DNA of 36,415 nt, taken from Sinomonas gamaensis. GTDB taxonomy: Bacteria > Actinomycetota > Actinomycetes > Actinomycetales > Micrococcaceae. The notes beneath the pieces are model-generated. The model did not search any database. It was not told the DNA's origin and saw nothing but the letters and a program-made list of their open reading frames with translations. Of this stretch, positions 24,237 through 31,722 are shown one piece after another. The position numbers and the translations under genes are program-made. The DNA lies in contig NZ_SSCL01000024.1 in assembly GCF_005876955.1 (NCBI RefSeq), positions 1 through 36,415 on the forward strand, written 5' to 3'. Position 1 is the first letter of the stretch, and each line of letters begins with the position of its first letter.

Positions 24237-24875
24237 ATGAGCACCGAAAGCGAACACCCCGACCCCGGGCCCTCAGCTGAGGGGCAGTCCGGGCGGGGTG
24301 GGCGTGCGTCTCAGGCACCCCGCGAGGCGGCCCGCTCCGACGTGGTTCCCTACTCCGCCCGTGGCGCCTCCGCCCGCCCGGCCGGAGCCGGCGGAATGTC
24401 CCCCGGGGGAATGCCGCCCGGCTCGCCACTCATGCCTCAGCGCAGCCGCGAGGGAACTCTCACCCACATTATCGAGACGCTGCTCGACAAGGGCCTCGTC
24501 ATCAACGCGGACATCACCGTCTCGCTCGCCGGCGTCGAACTCCTGGGCATCCGCGTCCGCGCCGCGCTCGCCTCGTTCGATACCGCGGCCCGCTACGGGC
24601 TCGACTTTCCGTCCGGCACGGACCGCAACACGGTCGCGTGGAACGAGGCCTCCGAGCGGAAGGACACCTGCCCACAATGCGGCAAGATGGCACCGGTCGA
24701 TCAGCTCCTCTACGAGTTCTGCCCGTGGTGCGGCTGGCGGAGCGCGATCGCGATCGCGCAGTCCGACGGCGGACGCTCACCAGACAGCGGTGGGTCCCCT
24801 GAGCCCGAGCGGGCGCGCGAGAGCGAGGGCGAGGACGGCGGCGATGCGGGAACCGCCGAGGAGGCCCGGGAATGA
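24237..24875 (+). CDS. gvpJ: GvpA/GvpJ-family protein with C-terminal zinc ribbon
   Basis: A 212-residue protein in four parts: a disordered Gly/Pro/Ser N-terminus (1-68), a GvpA/J core at 72-122 (LTHIIETLLDKGLVINADIT, SLAGVELLGIRVRAALASFDTA), a short linker, and a zinc ribbon at 143-167 with CPQC and CPWC, that is C145-x2-C148 and C162-x2-C165. The tail is acidic. The core marks it as a minor shell protein of the J/S type; the symbol is assigned on core similarity and position only. The zinc ribbon could bind a partner or nucleic acid. GGCGGAG precedes the ATG. The stop overlaps the next gene. Confidence 0.8.
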   Translation: MSTESEHPDPGPSAEGQSGRGGRASQAPREAARSDVVPYSARGASARPAGAGGMSPGGMPPGSPLMPQRSREGTLTHIIETLLDKGLVINADITVSLAGVELLGIRVRAALASFDTAARYGLDFPSGTDRNTVAWNEASERKDTCPQCGKMAPVDQLLYEFCPWCGWRSAIAIAQSDGGRSPDSGGSPEPERARESEGEDGGDAGTAEEARE

Positions 24876-25885
24876 CGGAGCTGCGCGAGCCCGAGGGGAC
24901 GGCCTCTCGGGAGGCAACCAGGCCGTCGTCGTCCGCGCGCGCCCTCACGCCTACGCGGGATCGCGAGGCGACGCTCGCCGCGCTTGTGGATTCGCTCCTG
25001 AACAAGGGCGTGTACCTCGATCTCGACGCCGTGATCACGGTCGCCGGAATCCCGCTCATCGGGCTGAGCCTCCGCGCCGCCCTCGCGGGGATGGAGACCC
25101 TGCTCGAGTACGGCATGTTCGAGGATTGGGACGAGCGGACACGCGCGTGGGCGCGCCGGCTCGCGCCAGCCGGACTGGACTTGGCCGACGACGAGGAGAT
25201 CGTCGCGCGGATGCCCGGCGCCTATCGTCTGGACCTCACCCCGCCCGTCTGGCAGCCCGGCACCGTCTTCCTGACGGACCGGCGGCTGCTCGTCTACCGC
25301 AGCGAGCCCGCAGCGATGCTCTGGCAGGCTCCGCGTGCGCGCGTCACCCACGTGGGGAAGGTGTCCGAGCGCGGGGTCGGCGGCAAGGACGTTCCACGCC
25401 TCCTCGTGACGACGGACGACGGCGGCCTCGCTCACCTCACTGCCGCGCGGCCCGATCGGCTGCGGAATCTGCTCCTCCGGGGGCTGCGGGGTGCGTCTTC
25501 CGCGGTCGCTGACGTGCGGGCCAGCGACCTGTCGTCCGCCGAGGCAGCAGGCACTGAAGAGGCGACCGAGCAAGAGGACGCTGAGCTCTGGGTCGTGGAG
25601 CGGCGGGCGTCGGGGTCCGCGTGGCGGCGGGGCGAGGGCCGCATCGACGACGACGGATTCCATTGGAAGGGCGACGGTGACCGGCGGCCAGCGGTGCGGA
25701 TCGCGCCATCGGACGTTCTCGAGATCCGCCGGGGGGAGCGGGAAGGCGAGCCGGAAGGCCTGCTGGCGTTCGTCGTCGTCACCCCCGACGGGGAGACGCG
25801 CTTCGCGGCTGCGCCCGCCGCGGACTGGCAAGCGCGGCTGCAGAAGATGGCGACTGGGCACGCTGCCGGCGGGGAGGCGAAGTGA
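24872..25885 (+). CDS. GvpA/S-like domain fused to GRAM/PH-like domains
   Basis: A 337-residue protein. Residues 32-82 are a diverged GvpA/J/S core (LAALVDSLLNKGVYLDLDAV, TVAGIPLIGLSLRAALAGMETLLEYG). Residues 108-200 look like a GRAM/PH domain: EEIVARMPGAYRL, then the telling GTVFLTDRRLLVYRS strand pair and a basic loop. Residues 238-326 look like a second PH-like barrel. By position it corresponds to gvpS or a second gvpJ of Streptomyces clusters. GRAM/PH domains bind lipids or proteins, so it may link a shell cap to the membrane. The ATG overlaps the previous stop and the stop overlaps gvpK. Domain calls beyond the core are by eye. Confidence 0.7.
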   Translation: MTELREPEGTASREATRPSSSARALTPTRDREATLAALVDSLLNKGVYLDLDAVITVAGIPLIGLSLRAALAGMETLLEYGMFEDWDERTRAWARRLAPAGLDLADDEEIVARMPGAYRLDLTPPVWQPGTVFLTDRRLLVYRSEPAAMLWQAPRARVTHVGKVSERGVGGKDVPRLLVTTDDGGLAHLTAARPDRLRNLLLRGLRGASSAVADVRASDLSSAEAAGTEEATEQEDAELWVVERRASGSAWRRGEGRIDDDGFHWKGDGDRRPAVRIAPSDVLEIRRGEREGEPEGLLAFVVVTPDGETRFAAAPAADWQARLQKMATGHAAGGEAK

Positions 25886-26175
25886 TGAGCACGCTCAAGA
25901 TCGATGAAGACAACCTCACGGCGGGGCTCCTGACCCTCGTGGTCACGCTCGTCGAGATCATCCAAGAGGCGCTCGAGACACAGGCGGTCCGGCGGATCGA
26001 GGGTGGGACGCTCACGGCCGAGGAGCAGGAGCGGCTCGGCAACGCCCTGCTTCAGCTGGACGAGGCCATGGCCCAGCTCAAACTGGACCACGGGATCGCC
26101 GATTCCGTCGCGGAGCTGCGCCGCGGGTTGGACGACATCGTCGCCGACCTCGTTGAAAAGGTGACGAATCCATGA
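25885..26175 (+). CDS. gvpK: Gas vesicle protein GvpK
   Basis: A 96-residue protein matching GvpK: NLTAGLLTLVVTLVEIIQEALETQAVRRIEGG, then LTAEEQERLGNALLQLDEAM and a C-terminal DDIVADLVE. It is a conserved accessory assembly protein. ATG 25885 has GGGGAGG seven bases upstream and overlaps the preceding stop; GTG 25882 is possible. The stop overlaps gvpL. Confidence 0.93.
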   Translation: MSTLKIDEDNLTAGLLTLVVTLVEIIQEALETQAVRRIEGGTLTAEEQERLGNALLQLDEAMAQLKLDHGIADSVAELRRGLDDIVADLVEKVTNP

Positions 26176-26975
26176 GCGCGGGCGGGGAACTGGACGGCCT
26201 GTACGTCTACGCGGTAGTGCCCGCGGACTTCGATGCGGCCGGGCTCGGGACGGGGATCGACGGCGCACTCCTCGAGCTCGTTTCCGCGGAGGGTGTGGCC
26301 GCGGTCGTGCATCGCCACTCGTCGTCGCCCTACAGCGGCGACGACGAGGAGGCCCAGCGCCGCGTACTCGAGCACGGGGACGTTGTCGAGCGGTGCTGGG
26401 ACCACCGGCGCAGTGTGCTCCCCATGGGGTTCAACGTCATCGTGGCGCCCGGGCCGGACGAGACCGCCGAGGAGCGGCTCGTCGCCTGGCTGGCCGACTC
26501 GGCCCACGTCCTCTCCGAGCGGCTCGCTGCGCTCGCGGGGCTCGTGGAGCTGCGGGTGGAGATCTCGCTCGACGAGCGGGTGGCCGCGGAGCAGAGCGAG
26601 GACGTCCACGCGCTCGAGGCCGAGCTCCGCGAGCGCCCCCCCGGCGTCCAGCGGCTCCTGCAGCGCCGCCTCACGGCTCTCCGGGAACGTGCCGCCGAGC
26701 GGCTCGCGGACCGGCTCTACCCAGAGTTCCGGCGCCGGCTCGCCGCACTCTCCACCGACCTCGCTGAGAACGTCCGCGGCCATCCCCCGGCCGGGTGCGT
26801 GACCGTGCTCAACGTCGCGGTGCTCGCGCGCGAACAGGACATCCCGCGGATCGGCGCGGAACTCGGGGACATCGAGCTCGAGGAGCCTGCCGCGCGAGTG
26901 ACCTTCCTTGGGCCCTGGCCTCCGTTCTCCTTCGCCGACGTGCCCCACTCGCCGTCGGTAGAGTGGACTGCATGA
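26172..26975 (+). CDS. gvpL: Gas vesicle protein GvpL (GvpF/L family)
   Basis: A 267-residue second GvpF/L paralogue: DGLYVYAVVPADF at the N-terminus, VLPMGFNVIVAPGPDETAEERL in the middle, and FLGPWPPFSFADV as the conserved C-terminal motif. It is expected to interact with other Gvp proteins in assembly. Its ATG overlaps the gvpK stop, and its stop overlaps the start of the Rieske ferredoxin gene, which ties that gene to the operon. Confidence 0.92.
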   Translation: MSAGGELDGLYVYAVVPADFDAAGLGTGIDGALLELVSAEGVAAVVHRHSSSPYSGDDEEAQRRVLEHGDVVERCWDHRRSVLPMGFNVIVAPGPDETAEERLVAWLADSAHVLSERLAALAGLVELRVEISLDERVAAEQSEDVHALEAELRERPPGVQRLLQRRLTALRERAAERLADRLYPEFRRRLAALSTDLAENVRGHPPAGCVTVLNVAVLAREQDIPRIGAELGDIELEEPAARVTFLGPWPPFSFADVPHSPSVEWTA

Positions 26976-27343
26976 GTGACGGAATCGACGTCGGCAGCCC
27001 GGAGGAAATCGAGGAGGGAACCGCGCGGATCGTAGAGCCCGAGGAGTCGGGCTTCGACGAGCCGATCGCCGTCTTCCACACGGAAACCGGCTGTTTCTTC
27101 GCGCTCAACGACATCTGCACGCACGAGGAGGCCTCCCTCGCGGAGGGCTGGATCGAGGGCGAGACGGTCGAGTGCCCGCTGCATTCCTCGAGCTTCGACC
27201 TGCGCTCCGGCAAAGTCCTCGGCCTGCCAGCCACTGAGGACGCGCGCACTCACAGGGTCGAGGTCGAGGACGGCAGGATTGTCCTCTACCCCGGTCGCGA
27301 CGCTGAGCAGGCCGTGCGGCCCAGCGGTCCGTCGGCTGGCTGA
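26972..27343 (+). CDS. Rieske-type [2Fe-2S] ferredoxin
   Basis: A 123-residue small Rieske protein. The cluster ligands are C49-x-H51 (DICTHEEA) and C68-x2-H71 (CPLHSSSFD). The overall pattern fits the ferredoxins of non-heme oxygenases (bphF/mocE type) that carry electrons from a reductase to a terminal oxygenase. There is no oxygenase gene nearby. Its ATG overlaps the gvpL stop (ATGA) and its stop overlaps the reductase start (TGATG). A longer in-frame reading inside gvpL exists but is not favoured. Confidence 0.88.
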   Translation: MSDGIDVGSPEEIEEGTARIVEPEESGFDEPIAVFHTETGCFFALNDICTHEEASLAEGWIEGETVECPLHSSSFDLRSGKVLGLPATEDARTHRVEVEDGRIVLYPGRDAEQAVRPSGPSAG

Positions 27344-28560
27344 TGCCGCTCCGCCGCATCCTTGTGGTGGGCGGCGGGGTCGCGGGATTCAGTGCCGTGC
27401 GCGAGCTGCGCGAGCGCGGGTACGACGGCGAGCTCACGCTCCTCTCCCCGGAAGGCCTCCCCTACGACCGCCCGCCGCTCAGCAAGGGCTACCTCCTCGG
27501 CACCGAGGACGCCCAGAAGATCCGCCTCGTCCCGGAAGCCTGGTACGCCGAGCACGGCGTGGGGCTCGTGCCCGAGCGGGCTTCTGCCCTGCGCCCTTCC
27601 GAGGGGGCCGTTGAGCTCTCCGGCGGCCGACTTGTTCCGGCCGACCGGGTCCTGTTGGCCACCGGCAGCACGCCGCGTCGCCTCGGCGTAGCGGGCGGTG
27701 ATACTGCGCTGACCTTGCGAACCCGCGCCGATGCCGACGCGCTTCGGACCGCTCTCGCACCCGGCGCGCGGGTCGCCGTCGTCGGTGCCGGGCTCATCGG
27801 CTCGGAAGTCGCCTCAGCTGCGGTCGTCCTCGGTGCAGAGGCGACGCTCATCGATCCCGTGGTTCCGCCCCTCGTCCCCGCCGTGGGCCGCGCCCTCGCC
27901 GAGCGGCTGCAGGGGATGCATGCAGAGCGGGGCGTGCGGACTTCGGTGTCGGTTCCGGTCGAGATCACTGACGACGGCGGTCGCCGGCTCGTGCGGCTTG
28001 CCGACGGTTCTGCCGTGGAAGCCGACGTGGTGGTGGCGGGGATCGGCGTGGTGCCCGAGACGTCCCTGGCCGAGAAGTCCGGGCTTGCGGCCGACGACGG
28101 GATTCTCGTGGACGCTGCTGGCACCACCTCGAATCCGGCCGTCTTCGCCGCCGGCGACGCCACGCGCCTCCGACGCCCGGACGGGACTCTCGCCCGACGC
28201 TCGGAGCACTGGGAGGCCGCTGTCCGGTCAGGTCAGGCGGCCGCCGCGGGGCTCCTCGGGGAGGCACCCCCGACGTTCGGTGCGCCCTGGTTCTGGTCGG
28301 ACCGGCACGGGGTGCACGTCGAGGCGGTCGGGACGCTCGACGAGCGACAGGCGCCGGATGGCCGCACCGTGGTGCGCTTCGTTGACGGCGTCCCTCAGGC
28401 CGCGTTCCTCCTCGCCGCCGACGGTCGCCTTCTCGGATGCGCCGTCGTCGATCTCCCGCTCATGGTGCGGGCCGCCCGCCGCATCATCGACCGCGGACTC
28501 GTCCCGGACCCCGCCGCCCTCTCGGACCCGTCGGCCGACCCGCGGAAGCTCGCCCGCTAG
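27343..28560 (+). CDS. FAD-dependent ferredoxin reductase
   Basis: A 405-residue pyridine nucleotide-disulfide family reductase of the oxygenase-coupled type. The FAD motif GGGVAG is at 10-15, YDRPPLSKGYL at 41-51, the NAD motif GAGLIG at 148-153 and the second FAD motif VFAAGDATR near 264-272. The C-terminal domain fits BphA4/PdR-like reductases. It should pass electrons from NADH to the Rieske protein encoded just upstream, with which it overlaps. It is the last gene of the run and converges on gntK with 21 bases between; I see no clear terminator there. Confidence 0.9.
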   Translation: MPLRRILVVGGGVAGFSAVRELRERGYDGELTLLSPEGLPYDRPPLSKGYLLGTEDAQKIRLVPEAWYAEHGVGLVPERASALRPSEGAVELSGGRLVPADRVLLATGSTPRRLGVAGGDTALTLRTRADADALRTALAPGARVAVVGAGLIGSEVASAAVVLGAEATLIDPVVPPLVPAVGRALAERLQGMHAERGVRTSVSVPVEITDDGGRRLVRLADGSAVEADVVVAGIGVVPETSLAEKSGLAADDGILVDAAGTTSNPAVFAAGDATRLRRPDGTLARRSEHWEAAVRSGQAAAAGLLGEAPPTFGAPWFWSDRHGVHVEAVGTLDERQAPDGRTVVRFVDGVPQAAFLLAADGRLLGCAVVDLPLMVRAARRIIDRGLVPDPAALSDPSADPRKLAR

Positions 28561-28581
28561 CAACCCCTGGCCACGTCTGTA

Positions 28582-29103
28582 TCAGGCAGCCGTGAGGTGC
28601 AGCCCCGCCACGATCGTGTCGACAATGCCCTGGGGCGCCTGCGAAATGTCGAGCCTCAGATGACCACGGGAAAGCTCCTCCTCGGTCAGCGGCTCGAGTG
28701 TGGCGAGCTGGCTGGGCAGCAGGCCGGTGGGCATGAAGTGCCCCGACCGCGAAGCCATGCGCTCGGCGAGCAGTTCGGGGGTGCCGTCGAGGTGCGCGAA
28801 GACCACGCGGCCGTCAGCCTGGGCGAGCAGATCGCGATAGCTCCGCTTGAGCGCCGAGCAGGTGAGCACCGTGCTCCGGCCCGCGGCCGCCTGCTCGCTC
28901 ATCCAGTCGCGGATGCTGGCGAGCCACGGCCAGCGATCATCGTCGGTGAGGGGGACGCCGCTGGCCATCTTGTCGATGTTCGGCTGGGGATGGAACTCGT
29001 CGGCCTCGGCGAGCGTCCAGCCGAGCCGCTCGGCGAGTGCGGCGGACACGGTCGTCTTGCCGGCCCCGGCAACGCCCATGACCACGACATGCAGGGATTC
29101 CAC
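28582..29103 (-). CDS. gntK: Gluconate kinase
   Basis: A 173-residue gluconokinase of the small P-loop type. The Walker A motif GVAGAGKTT is at 10-18, EADEFHP near 33-39, NIDKMASGVPLTDDDRWPWL near 42-61 and CSALKRSYRDLL near 82-93, all family signatures. It makes 6-phosphogluconate from gluconate in the cytoplasm. The GTG start has CGGAGG six bases upstream. It diverges from a GntR regulator. No permease gene is adjacent. Confidence 0.93.
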   Translation of the reverse strand: MESLHVVVMGVAGAGKTTVSAALAERLGWTLAEADEFHPQPNIDKMASGVPLTDDDRWPWLASIRDWMSEQAAAGRSTVLTCSALKRSYRDLLAQADGRVVFAHLDGTPELLAERMASRSGHFMPTGLLPSQLATLEPLTEEELSRGHLRLDISQAPQGIVDTIVAGLHLTAA

Positions 29104-29193
29104 TTGCTACCTCCGCAGAAGACGTCATTGGCTTCGTGAGAAGCACTCCCTCAAAGATAGCACCATTGCGTGGGATAGGTCATACTTTTCGTC
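29104..29193. promoter_or_regulatory. Divergent control region of gntK and the GntR regulator
   Basis: This 90-base gap must carry both promoters. AGGTCATACTT at 29177-29187 is a partly symmetric match to FadR-subfamily operators (pattern GT-n3-AC) and lies just before the regulator start, suiting autoregulation. No clear -35/-10 pair stands out. Confidence 0.35.
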
Positions 29194-29913
29194 ATGATGG
29201 CGCAACAGAACGACAAGGGCGAGTCGGGGGCCGGGCGACTCCACCGGAGAATGCTCGATGCAGTGGGCGAAGCCATCGCGTCTGGGCGCTACGAGCCCGG
29301 TTACCGCCTGACTCTCGACGCGCTCCAGCGCGAGTTCGGTGTCTCCCGCACGGTCGCCCGGGACACGATGCGCGTCCTCGAGACGATGAACCTCGTGACG
29401 TCGCGCCGGCGGGTCGGGATCGTGGTCCAAGACCCGGCGCAATGGAACGTCTACGACCCCCAGCTCGTCCGCTGGCGCCTGACGTCCCCGCGCCGCGATG
29501 AGCAGTATGCCTCGCTCACTGAGTTGCGCATCGCCGTCGAACCTCTTGCCGCCGCCGGCGCGGCCCGACGCGCGAGCGCGACCCAGCGGATTGAGCTCAC
29601 GCGACTGGCGGCCGACCTCCGGCGCCTGGGCGAGTCGGGCGATCTGGACGCCTTCCTCGACGCCGACATTGCCTTCCACCGGCTCATCCTGAGCAGCAGC
29701 GGCAATGAGATGTTCGCCGCCCTCGAAGGAATGGTGGCCGAGGTCCTCACGAGCCGAACCCGGCAAGGGCGCATGCCCTTTCACCCGCGCGACGAGGCGC
29801 TCGACGCCCACGAACGCGCGGCCGCGGCGATCGCTCGAGGTGACGCGAACGACGCCGAAGCCTCCGCCCGCGAGATCCTCCACGAGGTTCGCGGCGCCCT
29901 CAACCTCAGCTGA
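29194..29913 (+). CDS. GntR-family (FadR subfamily) transcriptional regulator
   Basis: A 239-residue regulator. The N-terminal winged helix covers about 15-80, with LTLDALQREFGVSRTVARDTMRVLE as the HTH and SRRRVGIVVQ as the wing. The C-terminal FCD domain has metal-binding positions D161 and H165 in DADIAFHRLIL and later histidines. Divergence from gntK suggests that it senses gluconate or a phosphate of it. Start is ATG 29194 or 29197. Its 3' end is followed by a hairpin and repeat cluster. Confidence 0.9.
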   Translation: MMAQQNDKGESGAGRLHRRMLDAVGEAIASGRYEPGYRLTLDALQREFGVSRTVARDTMRVLETMNLVTSRRRVGIVVQDPAQWNVYDPQLVRWRLTSPRRDEQYASLTELRIAVEPLAAAGAARRASATQRIELTRLAADLRRLGESGDLDAFLDADIAFHRLILSSSGNEMFAALEGMVAEVLTSRTRQGRMPFHPRDEALDAHERAAAAIARGDANDAEASAREILHEVRGALNLS

Positions 29914-29947
29914 TTCTGCTGAGCGCGCCGTAGGGCCCCACCCCACC

Positions 29948-30124
29948 CGCTTCGGGTACAGATACTGCACCCGGCCGGCAACTCAGGTACACCAACTGAC
30001 CCGCACGACGACGGAGGGCGCCCTTCGCTGGAAAGGCGCCCTCCGTCGTCGTACCCGAGATGGCTCCAGGACTGATGATCTGTACCCGAAACGGTGAGGG
30101 AGGCGAAGATCTGTACCCGAAACT
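29948..30124. repeat. TCGGGTAC repeat cluster between convergent genes
   Basis: An A-type unit on the plus strand (29948-29965, TTCGGGTACAGATAC) is followed by a diverged B unit (about 29981-30001, CAGGTACACCAACTGACC), then a strong hairpin, then a core GTACCCGAGA at 30051-30060, and two A units on the minus strand (30077-30093 and 30107-30122). The last one touches the stop codon of the DUF3151 gene. Confidence 0.75.
30005..30052. terminator. 18-bp hairpin, bidirectional terminator
   Basis: Arms 30005-30022 and 30035-30052 pair perfectly over 18 bases around a 12-base loop. The stem starts ACGACGACGGAGGGC. It lies between convergent genes (GntR regulator and DUF3151) and inside the repeat cluster, so probably ends transcription from both sides. 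Confidence 0.85.
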
Positions 30125-30546
30125 CAGAGAGCCTCGATCGCCGCCTTCGCGGCCGGGTCGGACTCGTTGAGGAACGTCGAGATCCGCTCGGGCTCGCCTT
30201 CCTCGCCGATGGCCGCGGCCGCACGGCCGAGGTCGTACAGCGCGCGCAGGAAGCCCTGGTTCGGCTCGTGCTCCCACGGCACCGGACCGGCCCCGCGCCA
30301 GCCGTTGCGGCGCAGGGCGTCCAGTCCGCGGTGGTACCCCACGCGGGCGAACGCGTACGACTCGACGGTCTCGCCCGCGGCCCAGGCCTCCTCGGAAAGC
30401 AGGGCCCAGAGCAGCGAGGACTCGGGATGCTTCACGACAAGGTCACGCGGGGAATGCCCCGTCGCGAGGCCCTGGTACACCTCGGCCTCGGCCGGGAGCC
30501 GCGTCGGCTCGGGGCCGAGGAGGTTGGTGCGGAATTCGTCGCTCAC
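30124..30546 (-). CDS. DUF3151 domain protein
   Basis: A 140-residue protein with NLLGPEPTRLPAEAEVYQGLATGHSPRDLV at the N-terminus and HPESSLLWALLSEEAWAAGE, FARVGYHRGLDALRRNGWRG and VPWEHEPNQGFLRALYDLGRAA, which I recognise as DUF3151. The family is actinobacterial and usually next to fructose-bisphosphate aldolase; its role is unknown. The GTG start at 30546 overlaps the fba stop. Longer in-frame readings upstream lie inside fba and were not used. Confidence 0.85.
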   Translation of the reverse strand: MSDEFRTNLLGPEPTRLPAEAEVYQGLATGHSPRDLVVKHPESSLLWALLSEEAWAAGETVESYAFARVGYHRGLDALRRNGWRGAGPVPWEHEPNQGFLRALYDLGRAAAAIGEEGEPERISTFLNESDPAAKAAIEAL

Positions 30547-31565
30547 TTGATCGACTTGCCCTCGGAACCGAGCTGCTGCGCGGCCTCGACGACGCGCGCC
30601 GCCATGCCACCCTCGGCCGAGGCGCCCCACACCCGCGGGTCGTAGGTCTTCTTGTTGCCGACCTCGCCGTCGACCTTGAGGACGCCGTCGTAGTTCTTGA
30701 ACATGTGGCCGGCCACGGGACGCGTGAACGCGTACTGGGTGTCCGTGTCGATGTTCATCTTGATGACACCGAAGGAGACGGCGTCCGCGATCTCCTGCTC
30801 GCTCGAGCCCGAGCCGCCGTGGAACACGAGGTCGAACGGCTGATCCTTGCCGACCTTGGCGCCGACCTCGGCCTGGATGTCCTTGAGGATCTCGGGGCGC
30901 AGCTTGACATTGCCCGGCTTGTAGACGCCGTGGACGTTGCCGAACGTGAGGGCCGTGATGTAGCGGCCGTTCTCGCCGGTGCCGAGCGCCTCGACCGTCG
31001 CGAGGCCGTCCGCCGCGGTCGTGTAGAGCTTCTCGTTGATGGCGTTCTCGACGCCGTCCTCCTCGCCGCCGACCGTGCCGATCTCGATCTCGAGGATCAT
31101 CTTCGCAGCGGAGGTGCGGGCCAAGAGGTCCTTCGCGATGCGGAGGTTCTCCTCGAGCGTCTCGGCGGAGCCGTCCCACATGTGCGAGTTGAACAGCGGG
31201 TTCCGGCCCGCCTTGACCTCGGCCTCGGAGGCGGCGAGGAGCGGCAGCACGAACGTGTCGAGCTTGTCCTTCGGGCAGTGGTCGGTGTGGAGGGCGATGT
31301 TGACGTCGTAGTTCTTCGCGACCTCGCGGGCGAACGCCGCGAAGCCGAGCGAACCGGCGACCATGTCCTTGACGGAGGCGCCGGACCAGTAGGCGGCGCC
31401 GCCCGTGGAAACCTGGACGATGCCGTCGGAGCCGGCCTCCGCGAAGCCGCGGATCGCCGCGTTGAGCGTCTGGGACGAGGTGACGTTGACCGCCGGGAAT
31501 GCGTAGCCGCCGTTCTTGGCGGAGTCGATCATCTCGGCGTACTTCTCAGGGGTGGCGATAGGCAT
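30543..31565 (-). CDS. fbaA: Class II fructose-bisphosphate aldolase
   Basis: A 340-residue zinc-dependent aldolase of glycolysis and gluconeogenesis that splits or forms fructose 1,6-bisphosphate. It starts MPIATPEKYAEMIDSAKNGG and has the zinc-site motif ALHTDHCPK, the EIEIGTVGGEEDG segment, FGNVHGVY with another zinc histidine, and HGGSGSS for phosphate binding. ATG 31565 has GGAG five bases upstream. A longer in-frame reading to 31628 lacks homology. It is cotranscribed with DUF3151. Confidence 0.95.
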   Translation of the reverse strand: MPIATPEKYAEMIDSAKNGGYAFPAVNVTSSQTLNAAIRGFAEAGSDGIVQVSTGGAAYWSGASVKDMVAGSLGFAAFAREVAKNYDVNIALHTDHCPKDKLDTFVLPLLAASEAEVKAGRNPLFNSHMWDGSAETLEENLRIAKDLLARTSAAKMILEIEIGTVGGEEDGVENAINEKLYTTAADGLATVEALGTGENGRYITALTFGNVHGVYKPGNVKLRPEILKDIQAEVGAKVGKDQPFDLVFHGGSGSSEQEIADAVSFGVIKMNIDTDTQYAFTRPVAGHMFKNYDGVLKVDGEVGNKKTYDPRVWGASAEGGMAARVVEAAQQLGSEGKSIK

Positions 31566-31672
31566 GGAATCTCCTCGATTCAGGTCCGTGCGGCAGGGAA
31601 CTGCTCGGCGGTGTGCTGGCCACTTCACATCCTAGCGATCGGCGTCGCGCCGGGCTTCCCCGCCCAACAGAT

Positions 31673-31707
31673 GACGACGACGGCGGGAGCCTCCCGCCGT
31701 CGTCGTC
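31673..31707 (-). terminator. 17-bp hairpin terminator after the S53 peptidase gene
   Basis: Arms 31673-31689 and 31691-31707 are perfect reverse complements with almost no loop, 16 bases past the peptidase stop. The stem carries GACGACGACGGCGGGAG. There is no T tract, as is common in high-GC terminators. Confidence 0.85.
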
Positions 31708-31722
31708 CGCTGTGATGCTGAG

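Noticed and set aside
30547-31179. N-terminal extension of the DUF3151 gene
   Set aside because: The extension lies wholly inside fbaA in another frame and has no family similarity.
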